Assembly: GCA_965112735.1 (NCBI GenBank)
Contig: OZ218956.1
Location: 558,001 to 622,000 of the forward strand
Source: Phaeosaccion multiseriatum
Lineage: Eukaryota; Ochrophyta, other classes
Reading direction: 5' to 3'
DNA length: 64,000 nucleotides
Shown here: positions 27,141-39,930 of the stretch, piece after piece
How positions within the stretch are numbered: the first letter of the stretch is position 1
How the letters are laid out: the number at the start of each line of letters is the position of its first letter
Position numbers and translations under genes: made by a program
The notes under the pieces: generated by a model
What the model was told of the DNA's origin: nothing
What the model saw: only the letters and a program-made list of their open reading frames with translations
Database searches by the model: none

Positions 27141-29438
27141 CCCGCCCGCCTTGCTCCTTCACTCACCTGCCCCCGAAGCCGATGCTCGCATTGAGGAACT
27201 TGCTCCCGATACGGTCATCGTAGCCTAACGCTCGAGATACCTCTGTCACGTCCGCGTCAGTGGCCTCACACAGAGCTGAGATGGAGTTGATGCTGCAATG
27301 GGAGGACATGGAATGGGTCGGTTGTTCATTACTAGGCGGAGAGGGGGGGAGGTGTGAGCGGACGTGTCGTGTGTACAGCCCATGAGCCCGCCTACTCCGC
27401 CTACTCCGCCTACTCACCTGCTAACCCTCTGCGCCAGAACGGCGTTGGCCACGAGCTTGGAGAGCTCCGAGGACCACGTGTTGGTAGTCAAAATGCGGTC
27501 CGTCGGCACCCTGTGAGTCACCCGGGGAGGGGCAGCGGACGAAAAGGGGCGTGTGGGTGAGGGGCGAGGAAAGCCAGGACGGGCCAGGACGGGAAAGGAC
27601 AATGGGAGCACAGACAAGAGAGCAGGACAGCTCTGTAGAGCACAACGCTACGTGCATTCCCCTACGGACGGCCCATCAGTTCTCTCCCCTCTCCCGTCTA
27701 CATCACTCTGCCCCCTCTTGCTCTGCTTTGCTCATTGCCTCCCTTCTTCTCTCCCCCACCCCCCTCTGCCGTCCTCTCCTCTCCTCTCCTCTCCTCTCCT
27801 CTCCTGTCCTCTCCTCTCCTCTCCTCTCCTCTCCTCTCCGTACCAATGCGCATACACGTCTACGAGTTTCTGAATCGCCGCCAGCCCTGCCGGGGTCTGC
27901 ATGCCTCCGATGAGCACTCGGCCTGGATCCTGCAGATCCGTGATGGCCGTGCCCTCCGCCAAGAACTCGGGGTTGGACAGCACCTAAGGATGGCAGTGGA
28001 TGGGGTGGGGTGGTAGTGGATGGCAGTGGACGGGAGGAGTCCGCCCAAGGGGGCGAGGTAAAGGCAAGGCAAGTGCAAGGCGAGTAGAACGCAAGGCAAA
28101 TGAGATGATGTGTAGAGGTGGCGGCAGATGGCGGGTCCACCGGAGTCTGTCTGTCTCCACACACTCAGCACGGCACTGTGCATGAGCTAGGGCGTCGGCG
28201 CTCACTTGGAGAAGGAAGCCTCCCCATCAGGCACTGAACGCAGTGAACACGTCTGTACCTACGGCAGTGAACACTTTATGTACGTAACGTACGTAACGTA
28301 CCTGGAAGTCGAGTCCCTTACTGTTGTACGAGAGTACCCTCCGCACTGCGTCGGCCGTCCTCACGGGCACCGTGCTCTTCTCCACCACAATCTTGCCGGT
28401 AGTGGCCACCTAGAGCGAAGGGAGGAGGTAAGGAGAGAGGGAGGGAGGGAGGCAGGCAGGGAGGGAGGGAGGGAGGGAGGAGGGAAGGAACGGAAGGAAG
28501 GAACGGAAGGAAGGAAGGAAGGAAGGAAGGAAGGAAAGGAAGGAAGGAAGGAAGGAAGGAAGGAAGGAAGGAAGGAAGGAAGGAAAGAAAGGAGGGGAGG
28601 AAGGAAGGAAGGATGGAAGGAAGGTAGGAAGGTAGAAGGGGGCAGTCCAGTTTCAGTCACACAAGTCCCCGCTTCACTTTCATCCGTTGGGCACGGGCTG
28701 ACTGACTGTGGTCTTCGCACTCTCACCTCCGCAATCTTGCGGGCGCAAAGCTCGCAGTTCTTCACATTGGCTGCCCTTCCTGCCCCGATACCCTGGACGG
28801 ACACAGAGAGGGACAGACAGCCGAAAGGAGGTGGAGACAGACCGAAGTTGGAGGCGAGAGGGGGGGGGGGAGGGACAGGGATTCATAACGAAGGGAGAGA
28901 GAGAAAGCGACGAAGAGGGACGCTCAGCCGGGAGGGGCTTCTGAAGCCTGAAGGCTCCATCGCCCTTCATGGACAGGAGAAGTGTCAGTCAAGAAGCAGC
29001 TCAGAGAGGGCTCCCTTCTCACCGATGTCTTGGTGGGGGTGTTGACGCTAATGAAGATGATGTCCGCCCTCTCGATCTCTCTGCTCGGAAACGGACCACA
29101 CGAGAGGGAGGGAAGGGAGGGGCAGCGGGCCACACACACACGTGCGTGCATCAATGAGTGTATGTAGCGCACTGACACAAGGGCTCCTGTCCAGGGCAGC
29201 ACAGCGCAAATCTCCCCTCCCCCCCTACTACCCAGGCTCTGGAGTAAGGGGCTCTCCTCTTACAGCCCAGCTACAGCGGCTCACTACATAGCACCTTGCT
29301 CTAGCAAATTGGTGGGCAGATAGACAGAGAGAGAGATACATGGACAGATAGACACAGATAGATAGACAAGACAGAGAGACATAGAGAGACAGATCGACAG
29401 AGAGACAGATAGATAGACAGATAGAACGATAGACAGAG

Positions 29439-29471
<33 letters not shown>

Positions 29472-30022
29472 CACAGATAGATAGATAGATAGATAGATAG
29501 ACAAAGGGATAGAACGATACAAAGGTTGATCGATAGACAGATAGCCTGGCACCCACGTACGTGTCAATGTCTGTGCTGAAGAAGAGGTTCTTGCCCCGTG
29601 TCTTCTCCACCACTTCCTGCAGACCGGGCTCGTAGATGGGCAGCTCGCCACTGCCGGGGTCAGTACAGAGAGCGGGGTATAGACCGGGGGAGGAAGGGAC
29701 GGAGGGGGGGGGACGAGACGAGAGAGGGGGAGGCAAGGGAGGACAACAGAGCTAAGGAGAGAGATGCAATACAAACACAGAAAGAGTGGGTAGGTGGACA
29801 CATCGGATGACAGAGAGGAGAAGGGGGAGAGAGGGGAGGGGGGGGGGGGGGGCAAGGAATGGAGCGCACGTACCTCTTCCACGCGTCAATCTGCTTCTGA
29901 CTGAGGTCCACGACACAGACCCGCACATCTGGACAATTGTCCGCGATGACCGCCATGGTGGGTCCACCAACATAGCCGGCGCCCATACAGCATATCTTGA
30001 GCTTGAATTGAGCTTCAGCCAT
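24928..30022 (-). CDS. UGDH: UDP-glucose 6-dehydrogenase
   Basis: Oxidises UDP-glucose to UDP-glucuronate with 2 NAD+, supplying precursors for acidic and pentose-containing polysaccharides. Fourteen exons: 30022-29874, 29650-29561, 29080-29023, 28792-28727, 28409-28302, 27983-27844, 27510-27418, 27292-27167, 26877-26796, 26641-26588, 26409-26343, 26158-26007, 25600-25479, 25039-24928; about 472 residues, the usual eukaryotic length, with every phase closing. Visible motifs: Rossmann [10 protein letters not shown] near the N-terminus, [26 protein letters not shown], and the catalytic Cys in [15 protein letters not shown] (split by the intron between exons 8 and 9). [15 protein letters not shown] marks the second nucleotide-binding domain, and the C-terminus is AIGKP-like. 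No signal peptide, so cytosolic. Nearly every intron holds its own simple repeat. Confidence 0.97.
26705..26776. repeat. (CCCT)n array
   Basis: Two blocks of CCCT repeats separated by CCCGTCTC in the UGDH intron between exons 9 and 10. Confidence 0.9.
27773..27840. repeat. (CCTCT)n pentanucleotide array
   Basis: About 13 CCTCT units with one CCTGT variant, next to the donor side of UGDH exon 6. Confidence 0.92.
28438..28635. repeat. (GGGA)n then (GGAA)n arrays
   Basis: Purine-rich tetranucleotide repeat in the UGDH intron between exons 4 and 5. Confidence 0.93.
29320..29535. repeat. (GATA)n / (GACA)n interrupted array
   Basis: ATAGATAG and ACAGATAG units in the UGDH intron between exons 2 and 3. 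Confidence 0.9.
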
Positions 30023-31135
30023 GGTCTATGGTGTCTCCCTTTTCCGCTCAAGGTTCTATCTGTGGTCCTGTCTTCCTCCAGCCACCACTGCTGCTGTGAA
30101 GGCGTGCGAGGCCCGAGCAGCAGAGGAGCAGGAGGAAGAGGGGCGGTGCGGGAGCAAGAACGGGGTGCGTAGGTGTAAAGAGAGTGACGAGGAGAGAAAA
30201 GGGGCAGCAAAATGTAAATGGAGGATGTACATACACCGTCAAATCATGAGTACCCAACATCGAGCACGCGTCGAGCACTTCAGTGGAACAGAAGAAGGCA
30301 TGACATGTACACCAAACCTCCCATGAAAAGGGAGCTTGTTCCATCCCCGCAAGAGGGAGCTCCTTCCCCTCCAGGCGGCTCACACATCTTCTACCCTCCA
30401 AAGATAAGGAACACGACCAGACCTCCGCACGCAGGGAAAGTGCTCATGCAAAGGTTCCCCTAACAACCCTCCCCTGCTGTTGAAATCATGCAATCATCGG
30501 CGCTGGCAAGAGAGGAGTCGCCCTACTGCAAGAGGGAGCGGTCAAGGGGGGAGGAGGATCCGCAAGCATATTCCTCTGCTGCCAAGCACATTGCTCCCAT
30601 GCCAGAGTCACCAGCACCAGCACGAGAATAAGGGATAGAGGGACGACCCATTCTTTGAGAAGAAGCAGCGCTTACCTCACGGATTCCTTCCAAAATAATA
30701 AATGAGCACGACGCTTGAAGCCCCCTGGGGGAATTTATTGGCATATTGTTTACCGCTTGGGTGTGGGCCACCTCCCCCTTCCTCATGCCCACGGATGGGC
30801 GCCCACGTCTAGAGTGCTGCTGCCCTCTTCCTGTACACCACTTCTACCGCCAAGAGCGCTCGTACTCAGTCTTCCCTCTACTGATGAAGACCTCGAGGAG
30901 GAGGCAGCGGGCTCAATTCCTCAACGCGGAATCTCCCATAACACCACTACCCCTCCAGCCTTGAGCATCGGCCCCGCCTCAGTCGAGTAAGCCCTCCCCT
31001 CACTAGTCGAGAGAGAGAGAGAGAGCATTCTAGTCTCCCCTCACAAACGATGGAAGAGAAGCCTCAGTTCCCCTCACAGACGAGGAAGACCATCTCATCA
31101 CCTTTGTCCTCCCTCCTCTCTCCCCTCTGTCCAGC
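30023..31135. other. Intergenic, no gene supported
   Basis: About 1.1 kb between the start of UGDH and the stop of the nucleotidase, both on the minus strand. It should hold the UGDH promoter and the nucleotidase 3' UTR. Short open frames on both strands (for example minus 30792-30523) have no recognisable domain. A short GA repeat lies near 31008-31024. Confidence 0.5.
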
Positions 31136-31665
31136 CTAGTCGAGGAAGACCTCAATGCCCTCGTACTTGAAACCGTCGGTTATCTCCGTCTCTTCCAGCA
31201 GCACCACACCGTCGAGGGTGAACACTGTGATGAAGGACGTCTGAGAATCGTCAGCCGCGAACTCAGCGCTCTTCAGGGCCACCACAACCTGAGCAGAAGG
31301 ATGGATGGAGGGAGGGAGGGAGGGAGGAGGGGAGGGAGAGAGGGAGGGCAGGAGCACACGACGAGAGGGGAGAGTAAGGTAACGGACCGCACCAAATGCA
31401 CAACAACTGCAACCACTACTGCTACTACTAAATGCTGCTCCTACCCCCTCCCCCCTAGTACTCATCCTACTACAAGTACTACTTATCGCCGCTACCACTT
31501 CTACAGGCATGACTTCTCTTCCCGCCTAAAGGCCCCCGCTTGCACCACAGCCGTACCTGGTCATTGGTTCCCGGGACGAACTTGCACGAGCTGAAGCCCC
31601 GCTCGGGGGTGATGGTGCCCACCTCCCTCACCTCAATGTGCTCGAAGGCCTGGACGGGGAGGGCG

Positions 31666-31716
<51 letters not shown>

Positions 31717-33867
31717 CAGAGAGAGAGAGAAAAGAGAGAGATTAAAGGCGGGGGGGAGAGAGGTGGGGAGCGGGAGTGAGAGAGAGAGAGGGATAGAGAG
31801 ACCAAGGCAGAGAAACAGAGAGCAAAAGACAACAGCACGAAGGGAGCAGGATGGTGTATGTATGGGATGGTGTTAGTACCTCCCTCAAGGCAAGGGGCTC
31901 CTCTCCGATCACGCCACACGCCACACAACCCTCAAGCACCTACAGACACGCGTCTCCTTTCTCAAACACAGACGCCTCTCTCTCTCTCTCTAACACCCGC
32001 AAGGTGCCTCGGACTCCTTCAGTCGGCCTTCCGACCCCATAGCCCCATCGGAGTCGAGCTTGTCCGTCGCTTCCGCGGCCCTACAATCACACAGAGAAGC
32101 CCTCTCTCTCTCTTCTGGGCTGTCCTTCCCACACCCCCACGAGCCTCTCCCTCCCTCCCTCCCTCCCTCCCTTCCTTCCTCCCTCCCTCCCTCCCTTCCT
32201 CCCTTCCTTCCTCCCTCCCTCCCTCCCTCCCTCCCTCCCTCCCTCCCTCCATGCCCATGACACACGGCCCTCCAATGCCCCAGCCGCGTGCGCACCTCGT
32301 CCACTATAAGTATCTTGTTGGTGCCCATGCGCTCGTCCTTTCCATCGTCGTAGGGGTCTTGGCTCAGCCGCCGCGGCAGGAATACCCATTGACGCTGGAG
32401 CGCGCTCCACAGTCCCTGTGCGGGGCAGGAGGAGGGAGAGGAGGAGGAGGAGGAGGAGGGGGGGGAGCAGGAGGACGAGGATAAGAACGATGAAGACGAC
32501 AGACCAGACGGGGAAGGGTTCTGGAGCACAAGAGAGAGTCTCTTCGTGGAGCCAGCATGTGCCCAAGTTAGGCCTGGGCTTGGCATTGGTTCTGGCTGGC
32601 TCACTCGTACCGCTTCGTGGATCATGTACCCAGGGAACTTGGCCCCCGCTGCGTTTCGAAGCTGCACGTATCGCTCCGTCCAGTCCTCGCGACTTGCTCT
32701 GTGTGTGTGCGTGTGTGTGGGGGGGGGGGGGGGGAGATGACGTCAGTCGGGAGATATAGAAAGTTGGCATGAAGGGGCAAAGCCGAGCGGGCAGGCCGAC
32801 GGATGCATAGATGGATGGAGTTCACCGACGCCGAGCTTCGCTGACCTACACGTCACACGGTTACGTAACTCTTAGGATGATTCCCATAAGTCAATATATT
32901 CCCCCCCTCCCTCTACCTACCTGCCTTCCTTGTCCATAATGTCTATCCACATGTTATTGGTGTTGACGACGGTGCCCTCTGAGTTGGTGTACTCCTTGCC
33001 GAAGCTGCCCAGGATGAGCTCTCCGTCCTTCACAGTGGCCCACTCGAACTTCATTCCCTTGGCCACGGCACCATTGCCCTCCCCAAACACATGGCGGGGT
33101 GCGGCCACCCAGGTCGAGTCTTTGTCGTCCTTGTCGGGCCCCATCACCACCTCAAACACAATGCCCGTGCGGTCATCCATGGTCATGACGTGCCCGTTGA
33201 AGTTGACAAGTTCGCTCAACTCCATACCCCTCCCTGCCTCGTTGAGCCCGCTCTTGAGAATGCGGTCGTTGGTCCACTCCACCTCGTACTTCGACCCCTC
33301 GGCACTGCGCTTCAGCCTGCCCTCCTTCATGGGCGCTTCCCACACCTTCTCACTCCTCTTACTCTGCTTGTCGAGGTCGGCAATGAGGATGATGCGGAAG
33401 TCCGAGACTATGTGGGCGTGGGTGTGGGCGGAGGCACGAGGAGAAGGATTGTGGCGCGACAAGAAGAGAGTGGGAGCAGCAGGGAACCGTCAGGTCCATG
33501 TCAAAGGAGGGCGTGGGCCGGCTGCTTCGTCATAAAGATTCTTTCCGCAGAAGGGCACCTTTCTTGAACACATGCTGGTACGCCCATGTTGCTCCCAAGC
33601 TGCCCAAAGAAGCGACGGAATGAAGTTTTAAGTATCACCTTGCACCCCGCTCCTCCCCCGACAGCACTCACCCTTTGCCAGTTCCGCATTCAGATGGACA
33701 AGGTTACCACTCTCTGACCCCACCATCCGCCATAGCAAGGGGAGGCTAAATAATCCCACCACAACGAGCGCCAAGCACACAGCCAAGCTCCGAAGCCGCT
33801 GAGGGTTCTTCTTATCGTACGATGCAAACACCGAGGCGGGCCTCGAGTTGTTGTACTTGGGCAACAT
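31136..33867 (-). CDS. Calcium-activated nucleotidase (apyrase), CANT1 type, type II membrane protein
   Basis: Hydrolyses nucleoside diphosphates such as UDP and GDP. In animals CANT1 acts in the ER/Golgi, clearing UDP released by glycosyltransferases. Exons 33867-33672, 33407-32921, 32692-32611, 32415-32296, 31649-31557, 31288-31136; 376 residues, all phases closing. Exon 1 encodes a short cytosolic tail and one hydrophobic anchor (SLAVCLALVVVGLFSLPLLW, about residues 27-46). The catalytic beta-propeller shows the family signatures FRIILIADLDKQSK, GRGMELSELVNFNG, MDDRTGIVFEV, KGMKFEWATVKDGELILGS, GYMIHEA, MGTNKILIVDE, RGFSSCKFVPGTNDQ and the C-terminal KYEGIEVF. It lies just downstream of UGDH in the same orientation, which suggests (inference) a shared nucleotide-sugar theme. 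Confidence in the family is high. Confidence 0.95.
31670..31742. repeat. (GA)n dinucleotide array
   Basis: GAGAGA repeats in the nucleotidase intron between exons 4 and 5. Confidence 0.9.
32148..32252. repeat. (CCCT/CCTT)n array
   Basis: Pyrimidine tetranucleotide repeat in the same nucleotidase intron, close to the exon 4 donor. Confidence 0.92.
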
Positions 33868-34528
33868 GGCTCTCCGCTACTAAGTGATGATAGTGTTGTT
33901 CCGTTCTTCCTAGAGGTCGCTGTTTGTCATGTTGTTTTTCTCATTGTTCTCGGTTCTTCGCCTGATTTACGTCGTTCCAAGTCCCCTGCCCTTCACCTTC
34001 CCCTCACTACCGCACGACAGCTTCTGGCACAAGCGTAAAGGAAACAATGGAGCAGAGAGGAGTGTCTTCTTTAAGCGAGCAGACAGACACAAGGAAAGAG
34101 AGAGGGAGGGTATTGAGGAGAAGGAAGACGTCGCACATTATTGCCTAGGCTTGGGCCGACCCTCCCTCCCACAAGGGGTTTTCCTCTTTATTCATGCTAT
34201 CTTCGAGTAAGAGAAGAGGACAGTGATATATAGAGCGGAACTATTACTAGATTCGGAAGCAGGAGGAGAAGGACCGGAGGTGAGAAGTAGCATACCTGCA
34301 GACCTGCGTGGCTTCCCATCTTGCTTCAGAAGAGAGGGTCTATCACTTCGGCCCGTTCTCCCGTCTCGGGTACACCGGAGCGGGAAGGGCCGGCGGCGCA
34401 GGAGGAGTGACAAATGACGGGATAGTCCCAAAGATTAGGTGCTCCGGCCGCGGGGGTCCAGAAAGGCGAGCTGGGCAGCAGGACCGAAAGTATTCCATCC
34501 AGCCCTCGAGCTCTGGTCAGGCACAGCA
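33868..34528. promoter_or_regulatory. Divergent intergenic region (nucleotidase / RING ligase)
   Basis: 661 bp between two start codons on opposite strands. No gene seen. It probably contains both promoters and 5' UTRs. No specific element can be named. Confidence 0.4.
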
Positions 34529-37454
34529 ATGTTTGCGGCCAACCCCCTCCTTCCAGCGGAGGCATCCAATGCCATCCTGATGCTCACCATCTCGGCCGGC
34601 TTGGTGTGGCTATACACAGTGTACCAGAGGTGGTGGAACGTGCTGGCGCTGCGGGACGCCATCCCGGACGGCACCTTTGTCCTTCTGCGAGGACTGAGCC
34701 ACCACGTGTCCAGCTTCCACAGCATGACTCGGAGCCATTTAACGGCCCTGGTGCACACCAGACAAGCGGCCCCGCCTCAGGAGGTCCCGCGGCTCAAATC
34801 GCCTTTCTCTATCTCCGAGCCGAAATGCGAGGCCTTGGGCGGAACTGGAAAGGTCGGGGTCTCCTTTGAGGTACGCAACTCTCTCTCTGGGCTTACGCGT
34901 AACTCTCTCGTTACTGGCTGGACTAATGTTGGATCTGCTGGCAGAAGTTGGCCCCCCACTACTTCTCTTCATTCGATTTACCCACTGCGTTCCCTTGTTC
35001 GCTTTGGTGCTGCTGCTGCTGCTGCTGCTGCCGCTGCCGCTGCTTCTGCTGCTCCTACTCTGCTGCATGTGCTCTTCGTCCTCCCACCCCCCAGCTGGAC
35101 AGCTCGGTGCCCTGCTCTGTGCAGCTGGTGTGGGATGTGTCTGACCGGGACCTGGCCGCGCTCATGGGGGTCGAGCCCAAACAGCAGGCCGAGGCCGCAG
35201 GGGGGGACAGGCGCCAGCAGCGGGGGGGCAGCGGGTGGCAGCCACGACACCGCACCTCGCGTAGAGGGTCGGTTCTCCGCTACCGTCCGCCTTCATTAGC
35301 CAATGCCAATACAGCGTCATCTGCTGATAGTGCACCCGCCCCGGCCGATGCGTCGGAGCTGGAGGCAGGGGTGGCATCGTCCATCTCGACCATCGCTTCG
35401 GGAGAGATGGGCGCTGCGGATGGTGGTAGTTCGCTACCTCATTCGTCGCTAGGAGACGAGGAAGAGGCAGGAGCAGCGGCAGGAGGAGCGGCAGGCGGAG
35501 CGGCAGGAGCAGCGGCAGGAGCAGTAGTGACCCCCTCCTCCTCTGCAGAAGAGGTGTCACCGCCGCGAGGCAGAGGAGGATCAGGGAGATGGAGAGCTCT
35601 CGGTGCCGCGAATAGGTCAGTGGGTAAGGCTCTGTCTGCCTGAGAGGGTGTATGGAGAGGGAGGGACAGCACCCACGACTCCGCTGGACCAGTCTGTGCA
35701 GCAGGAGTACAAAAGCATCGGGCATATCCCTCTATGTATCGCGTTGCTGGCATGTGTTGTGTTGTGCATTGTGACTGTGACTGAGGTGAATGTGCTGCCC
35801 CCCCCCCCCCGCCTATGTGTAAACACCCTCCCGTGCCCTCCCTTCTGCACTGAAGATTCGGCATCAGCTTAGGTGGTACCGGCAGCAGCTCTGCCGTGAG
35901 GAGCAGGCCTCCCATCAGGCCTGCCGCTTTCGAGTCGGGTGAGTGAATCGCCCTGTTGTCGCTACTTTGATCGGCGCGCGTGTGTGTGTGTATATGGATC
36001 GCCGGCTTGAGAGGTTGTGACCGAGACGCGGCCCTCCGTCCCCCCTCCCGTCCCCCTTCCCCCTTACTCCTTCCCTCCCTCCCCGGTCTTCTGCTTGCCT
36101 CAACGTATCCTTCGGTCCCGCAGTGCCTCGCATCATGCCTGCGGGGAAGCAGACGTTCACGGCTACGGAAGAAGAGTGTTCCCCCCCGCCGGTGCTGATG
36201 GGGAGAGACTTGTATCGGGCATCCCTTTTTTCGACGGTGACGTCAGTGCCCGCCGCGACGCTCGGCAGTGAAACGGCACCGCTGGTGAGTACTCAGGGCT
36301 TGCTTGGGGGGGGGGGGGGGGCTTTCGCCGCCTGGGACGGTTGGTAGGTAGGCAGGTAGCAAAAGAGTGTCTCGTGTTGTAACACCCCTCTCTCGTCTCT
36401 CTCGCCTCTTCTCGCACAGAACCCGGCGGAGCAGCAGCAGCAGCAGGAGGAGGAGGACCAGGCAGGGCAAGAGCAACAGCCAGAGCCGGAGCCGCAGCCG
36501 GAGCCGCAGCAGCAGCAGCAGCAGCAGCAGCCGCAGCAGCAGCGGCGGCGACGGCGGAATGTCGTGGTGAGACACAACCTCGTGGTGGTGGTCAAGTCGC
36601 TGGAGCCGGAGGGGGCAAGCCATGAGATCGGAGCGCCCACCGGTGGAGGCGAGAGTACGAGCAGCAGCAGCAGCGGCCGAAAGAAGGCCGTGCGACCGTG
36701 GCGCATCAGGAACATGAGCACTGCAATCAAGTACTCTCGACGAGGCCAAGTTTTGCCTGCAGCCCCAGGGGGTCAGGGGCCTCTTCCCGCGAGCGAAGAA
36801 AGAGCCCGAGCGCCAGGGGCAGTGCATATAGCAGAAGCAGCGGCGACGGCGAGAATGGCGGCGATGGAGGGTGATGTGTTCGATGTTCAAATCACCAAGC
36901 AGAGCCTCGCTGTTGAACACCCCAGCTTCTCGGCGGGGGGCGGAGGGGGCAGCGGCAGCAGCGGGATGGAGTGCACGCTGTACACAGTAGGGGAGGTGTA
37001 CGGTATCGACGGTGGAGAGGACGGGGAGGACGAGGAGTGCATCATTTGCTTGACGGACCCCAAGGACACAGTGCTGCTTCCCTGTCGCCACTTGTGTTGC
37101 TGTGCCGAGTGTTTCCCTCACATAGACAAGTGTCCGGTCTGTCGGGCACCTTTTAACGACTACATTGTGCAGCAGCCGAGGGAGGTGGGGGAGGGGGGGG
37201 AGGGGAACGCCACAGCAGTAGGGGCAGGGGCAGCAGTTGGTGATACAGTAGCAGCAGGAGGAGGAGGAACTTCGCACCACGTGTCGCAGATGGCGACGCC
37301 CCCGCAGCAGAGGGCTTTGGAGAATGAGCGGCTGCAGGCAAGCGGCTTCTACGCACAGAGCCACAGCATCCCCCAGCACGATGTCGAGGGTGGCTGTGGA
37401 GAACGAGGAGGAGGGGGGCGGGGGGGGGGGGGGGAGCGACGTGGGTCCTATTGA
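34529..37454 (+). CDS. RING-type (C3HC4) E3 ubiquitin ligase, MGRN1/RNF157-like
   Basis: Exons 34529-34870, 35095-35615, 35868-35938, 36124-36284, 36420-37454; about 709 residues, phases closing. A hydrophobic helix near the N-terminus (AILMLTISAGLVWLYTVY, about residues 15-32) suggests membrane anchoring. The middle is low-complexity: Ala/Gly/Ser-rich, then Gln/Glu/Pro-rich at 36425-36550. The RING finger spans about 37038-37150: CIIC, LPCRHLCCCAEC, CPVC, a C3HC4 arrangement that binds two zinc ions and recruits an E2. The beta-rich segment before it (LDSSVPCSVQLVWDV) recalls the MGRN1 family, which is why I favour it over other membrane RING ligases, but that is a by-eye match. The C-terminal tail is Gly-rich and contains one copy of the dispersed GTTGGTGATACAG motif, read as AVGDTV. 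Confidence 0.82.
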
Positions 37455-37759
37455 GGCCCTGTCCTCACCAGCGGGAGGACCTTCGACAGCGCCAGGACAA
37501 GCGGTCCTGTGACAGCGCCACCCTCTCTGCTTAGACGAAAGACTTTTCTTAGTTTTGGCTTAACTTGGCTTTTATTATTTTTGTGGTCTCTATAAAACAT
37601 AAATTAAACGGGCGCAGCAGCCGAGTCTCGAGTGCAACTGCGACGGTTGGTGATACAGGAGGGCTGCCCATCACGCTGCCCACTTCGAGCCCGTTCCAGC
37701 GTATCGGGCGCTCACACTCTTCCTCCCGGTCGCACTCACACTGGAATTCACACTGCATC
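37455..37759. other. Convergent intergenic region with AT-rich polyadenylation-like stretch
   Basis: 305 bp between two converging stop codons. The AT-rich stretch at about 37550-37605 (with TAAAACATAAATTAA) is the best candidate for 3'-end signals. A copy of GTTGGTGATACAG lies at about 37646-37658. Confidence 0.5.
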
Positions 37760-38171
37760 TCACACCGACTGGTAGGCCGGGGCATGTCTAGGCCATGTCT
37801 TGCTGACATAGAACCCTCCTGCTGCGAAGCCAACAGCCGCGCCCACCACTAACACCACGAGTCCTGACGCGGTCATGGAGCCTGCAGCCCCCCCCCCCCC
37901 GGTGGCCTCGCTCTCCCCTGCCCGCGTTGTTGCTGCCTCCCCTCCCACGGCGTCGAGGGCCTCCGTAGCGATGAAGTAGTCTGTGAACTTTTGCCACACA
38001 CGCACGCTCTTCACGGACAATGCGCTGTCTTCTTGCCAAGTGCTGTACACGTCACAGTTACAGATAGAGAAGAGGGGGGGGAGGAGGACACGGTGCCCCG
38101 AGTAAGTCACTCAGTCACACACAACCATCCACCGCCATCCAGTCCATCCGCTGCCATCCAATCCCACCCGT

Positions 38172-38211
<40 letters not shown>

Positions 38212-39310
38212 ACTGACCTGTACCACTCGGCTGTGGTGTTGTGAAACTTCATCATCGCATCTGCGTCGGAGTCCTCCCACGGCTTGTTGTCCTCTCCATC
38301 GGGGAAGTAACCTGAGAGCCCCCCCACGCTCACGTCGATCATGAGGAAGAACTTCTCATCGAAGGGAGCGGACTTGTGTCCGCCCTTCCAAGGGTTGTGC
38401 TGGCCTGTGCCAGAGAGGCCTGCTCGCGCATCGGTGGAGGTGTTGAAGTGGGTGTGGACGAGTTTGTTGTCTTCGTTGTCGACGTAGGTGTACAGCTCCT
38501 TCTCGTTCCACACCAGTCCTGTGGTGCGATGCAATACGTTACAATAGTGTACAAGGGGTACAGGAGAGGAGAGGAGACAAGAGGGGCGAATGAGTTACAT
38601 CCTCCAATACATCACACTTCCCACGTCACTCCCTTCCTCCCTCCCCTCCCCCGCTCCCTCCCTCCCTCCCTCCTCCTCACCGAACAGGTGGAAGTCATCG
38701 TTGAATGTTCCTTCCTCAAGCGTGTATGACCCTGTCTCTGACGTTGTTTGTGTGAAGTGCGGTCCGAAGCGAATAGCGGACTCGACGGTGTCAACGCCCC
38801 CTCCCTTGTACCCAGGGGCGTTACCGCGGCTCTGGACCTGCACACAGGGGTAGTAGAGAATGGAGATGATGTCACAGGAGAGGGTGGGGGGGTGAGTGGC
38901 CAAAGAAAAGAAAAAAGTGGGTGGCAGTGGATGGCAAGACTGGCAGTGGATGGCGAAGCGGACGAGCACAGGGAGGGCCAAGAGGCACATCCGAGAGGGG
39001 CAGAGAAGTACCCGAGGGGGGCAGAGAAGTACCCGAAAGGGGCAGAGGAGTACCCGAGGGGGGCAGAGGGGTGATAGCAGGGAGGCGGTGGGGTGAGCTG
39101 GACTCAGTGACTTACGAGGTCGATCTCTCCGGAGGCGGGCCAGGCGCCGTACAGGTTCTTCTCGGGCAGCAGCCAGATGGAGGGCCGCAGCCAGTCCCCC
39201 TTGGGCAGCTTGGCCTCCACCTCCAGACGACCGTACCTGCACCAAGCGGGCCGCCGCACAACCGCAAGCAACAGCAAGAACAAGAGCAAGAACAACAAGA
39301 ACAACAACAA

Positions 39311-39370
<60 letters not shown>

Positions 39371-39867
39371 GCATACGTGCGTGAGTAAGTGAGTGAGGGG
39401 CGCTCCGCTCCACTCCAAAAACATGTGACGTGGCAGTGAATGCACCGCATCGCGAGCGATAGTGAGATGCTCGCGGATCCCCTCCCTACCCACCGGGATG
39501 GACTATTGGTTCATAATGAACTGAAGTGAACGAGCTACTGACTACTCACTTGAAGGAGAAGCTGCCCACCGTCCTCAGCCGGGCGCTGGTGACGGGGTTG
39601 AGCGCCATGTTGGCTAGCGAGTTGGACATCCGCATGCAGCCGAAGAACTGGTTGCTGGTGCACTGCCATTTGTGTGGAGGGGGGGAGGGGAATGGCAGCG
39701 GATGGGGTTGAGAGAAGCTCACGCACAACCCTCTTTTATTTTGCTCCTTCCCTCCCTCCCTCTTTCTCTCTCTCTCTCTCGCACAAACAGACCCTTCTAC
39801 TTAAGTGTCTTAGTTCTCACTGACCTGGTCCGCGGGCGTTGAGCCCCAGATGTCGAGGCTAGAGTGG

Positions 39868-39930
<63 letters not shown>

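Noticed and set aside
30523-30792. 89-codon minus-strand frame between UGDH and the nucleotidase
   Set aside because: No recognisable domain, no splice partners and ordinary composition for non-coding DNA here. It could be part of a UTR.
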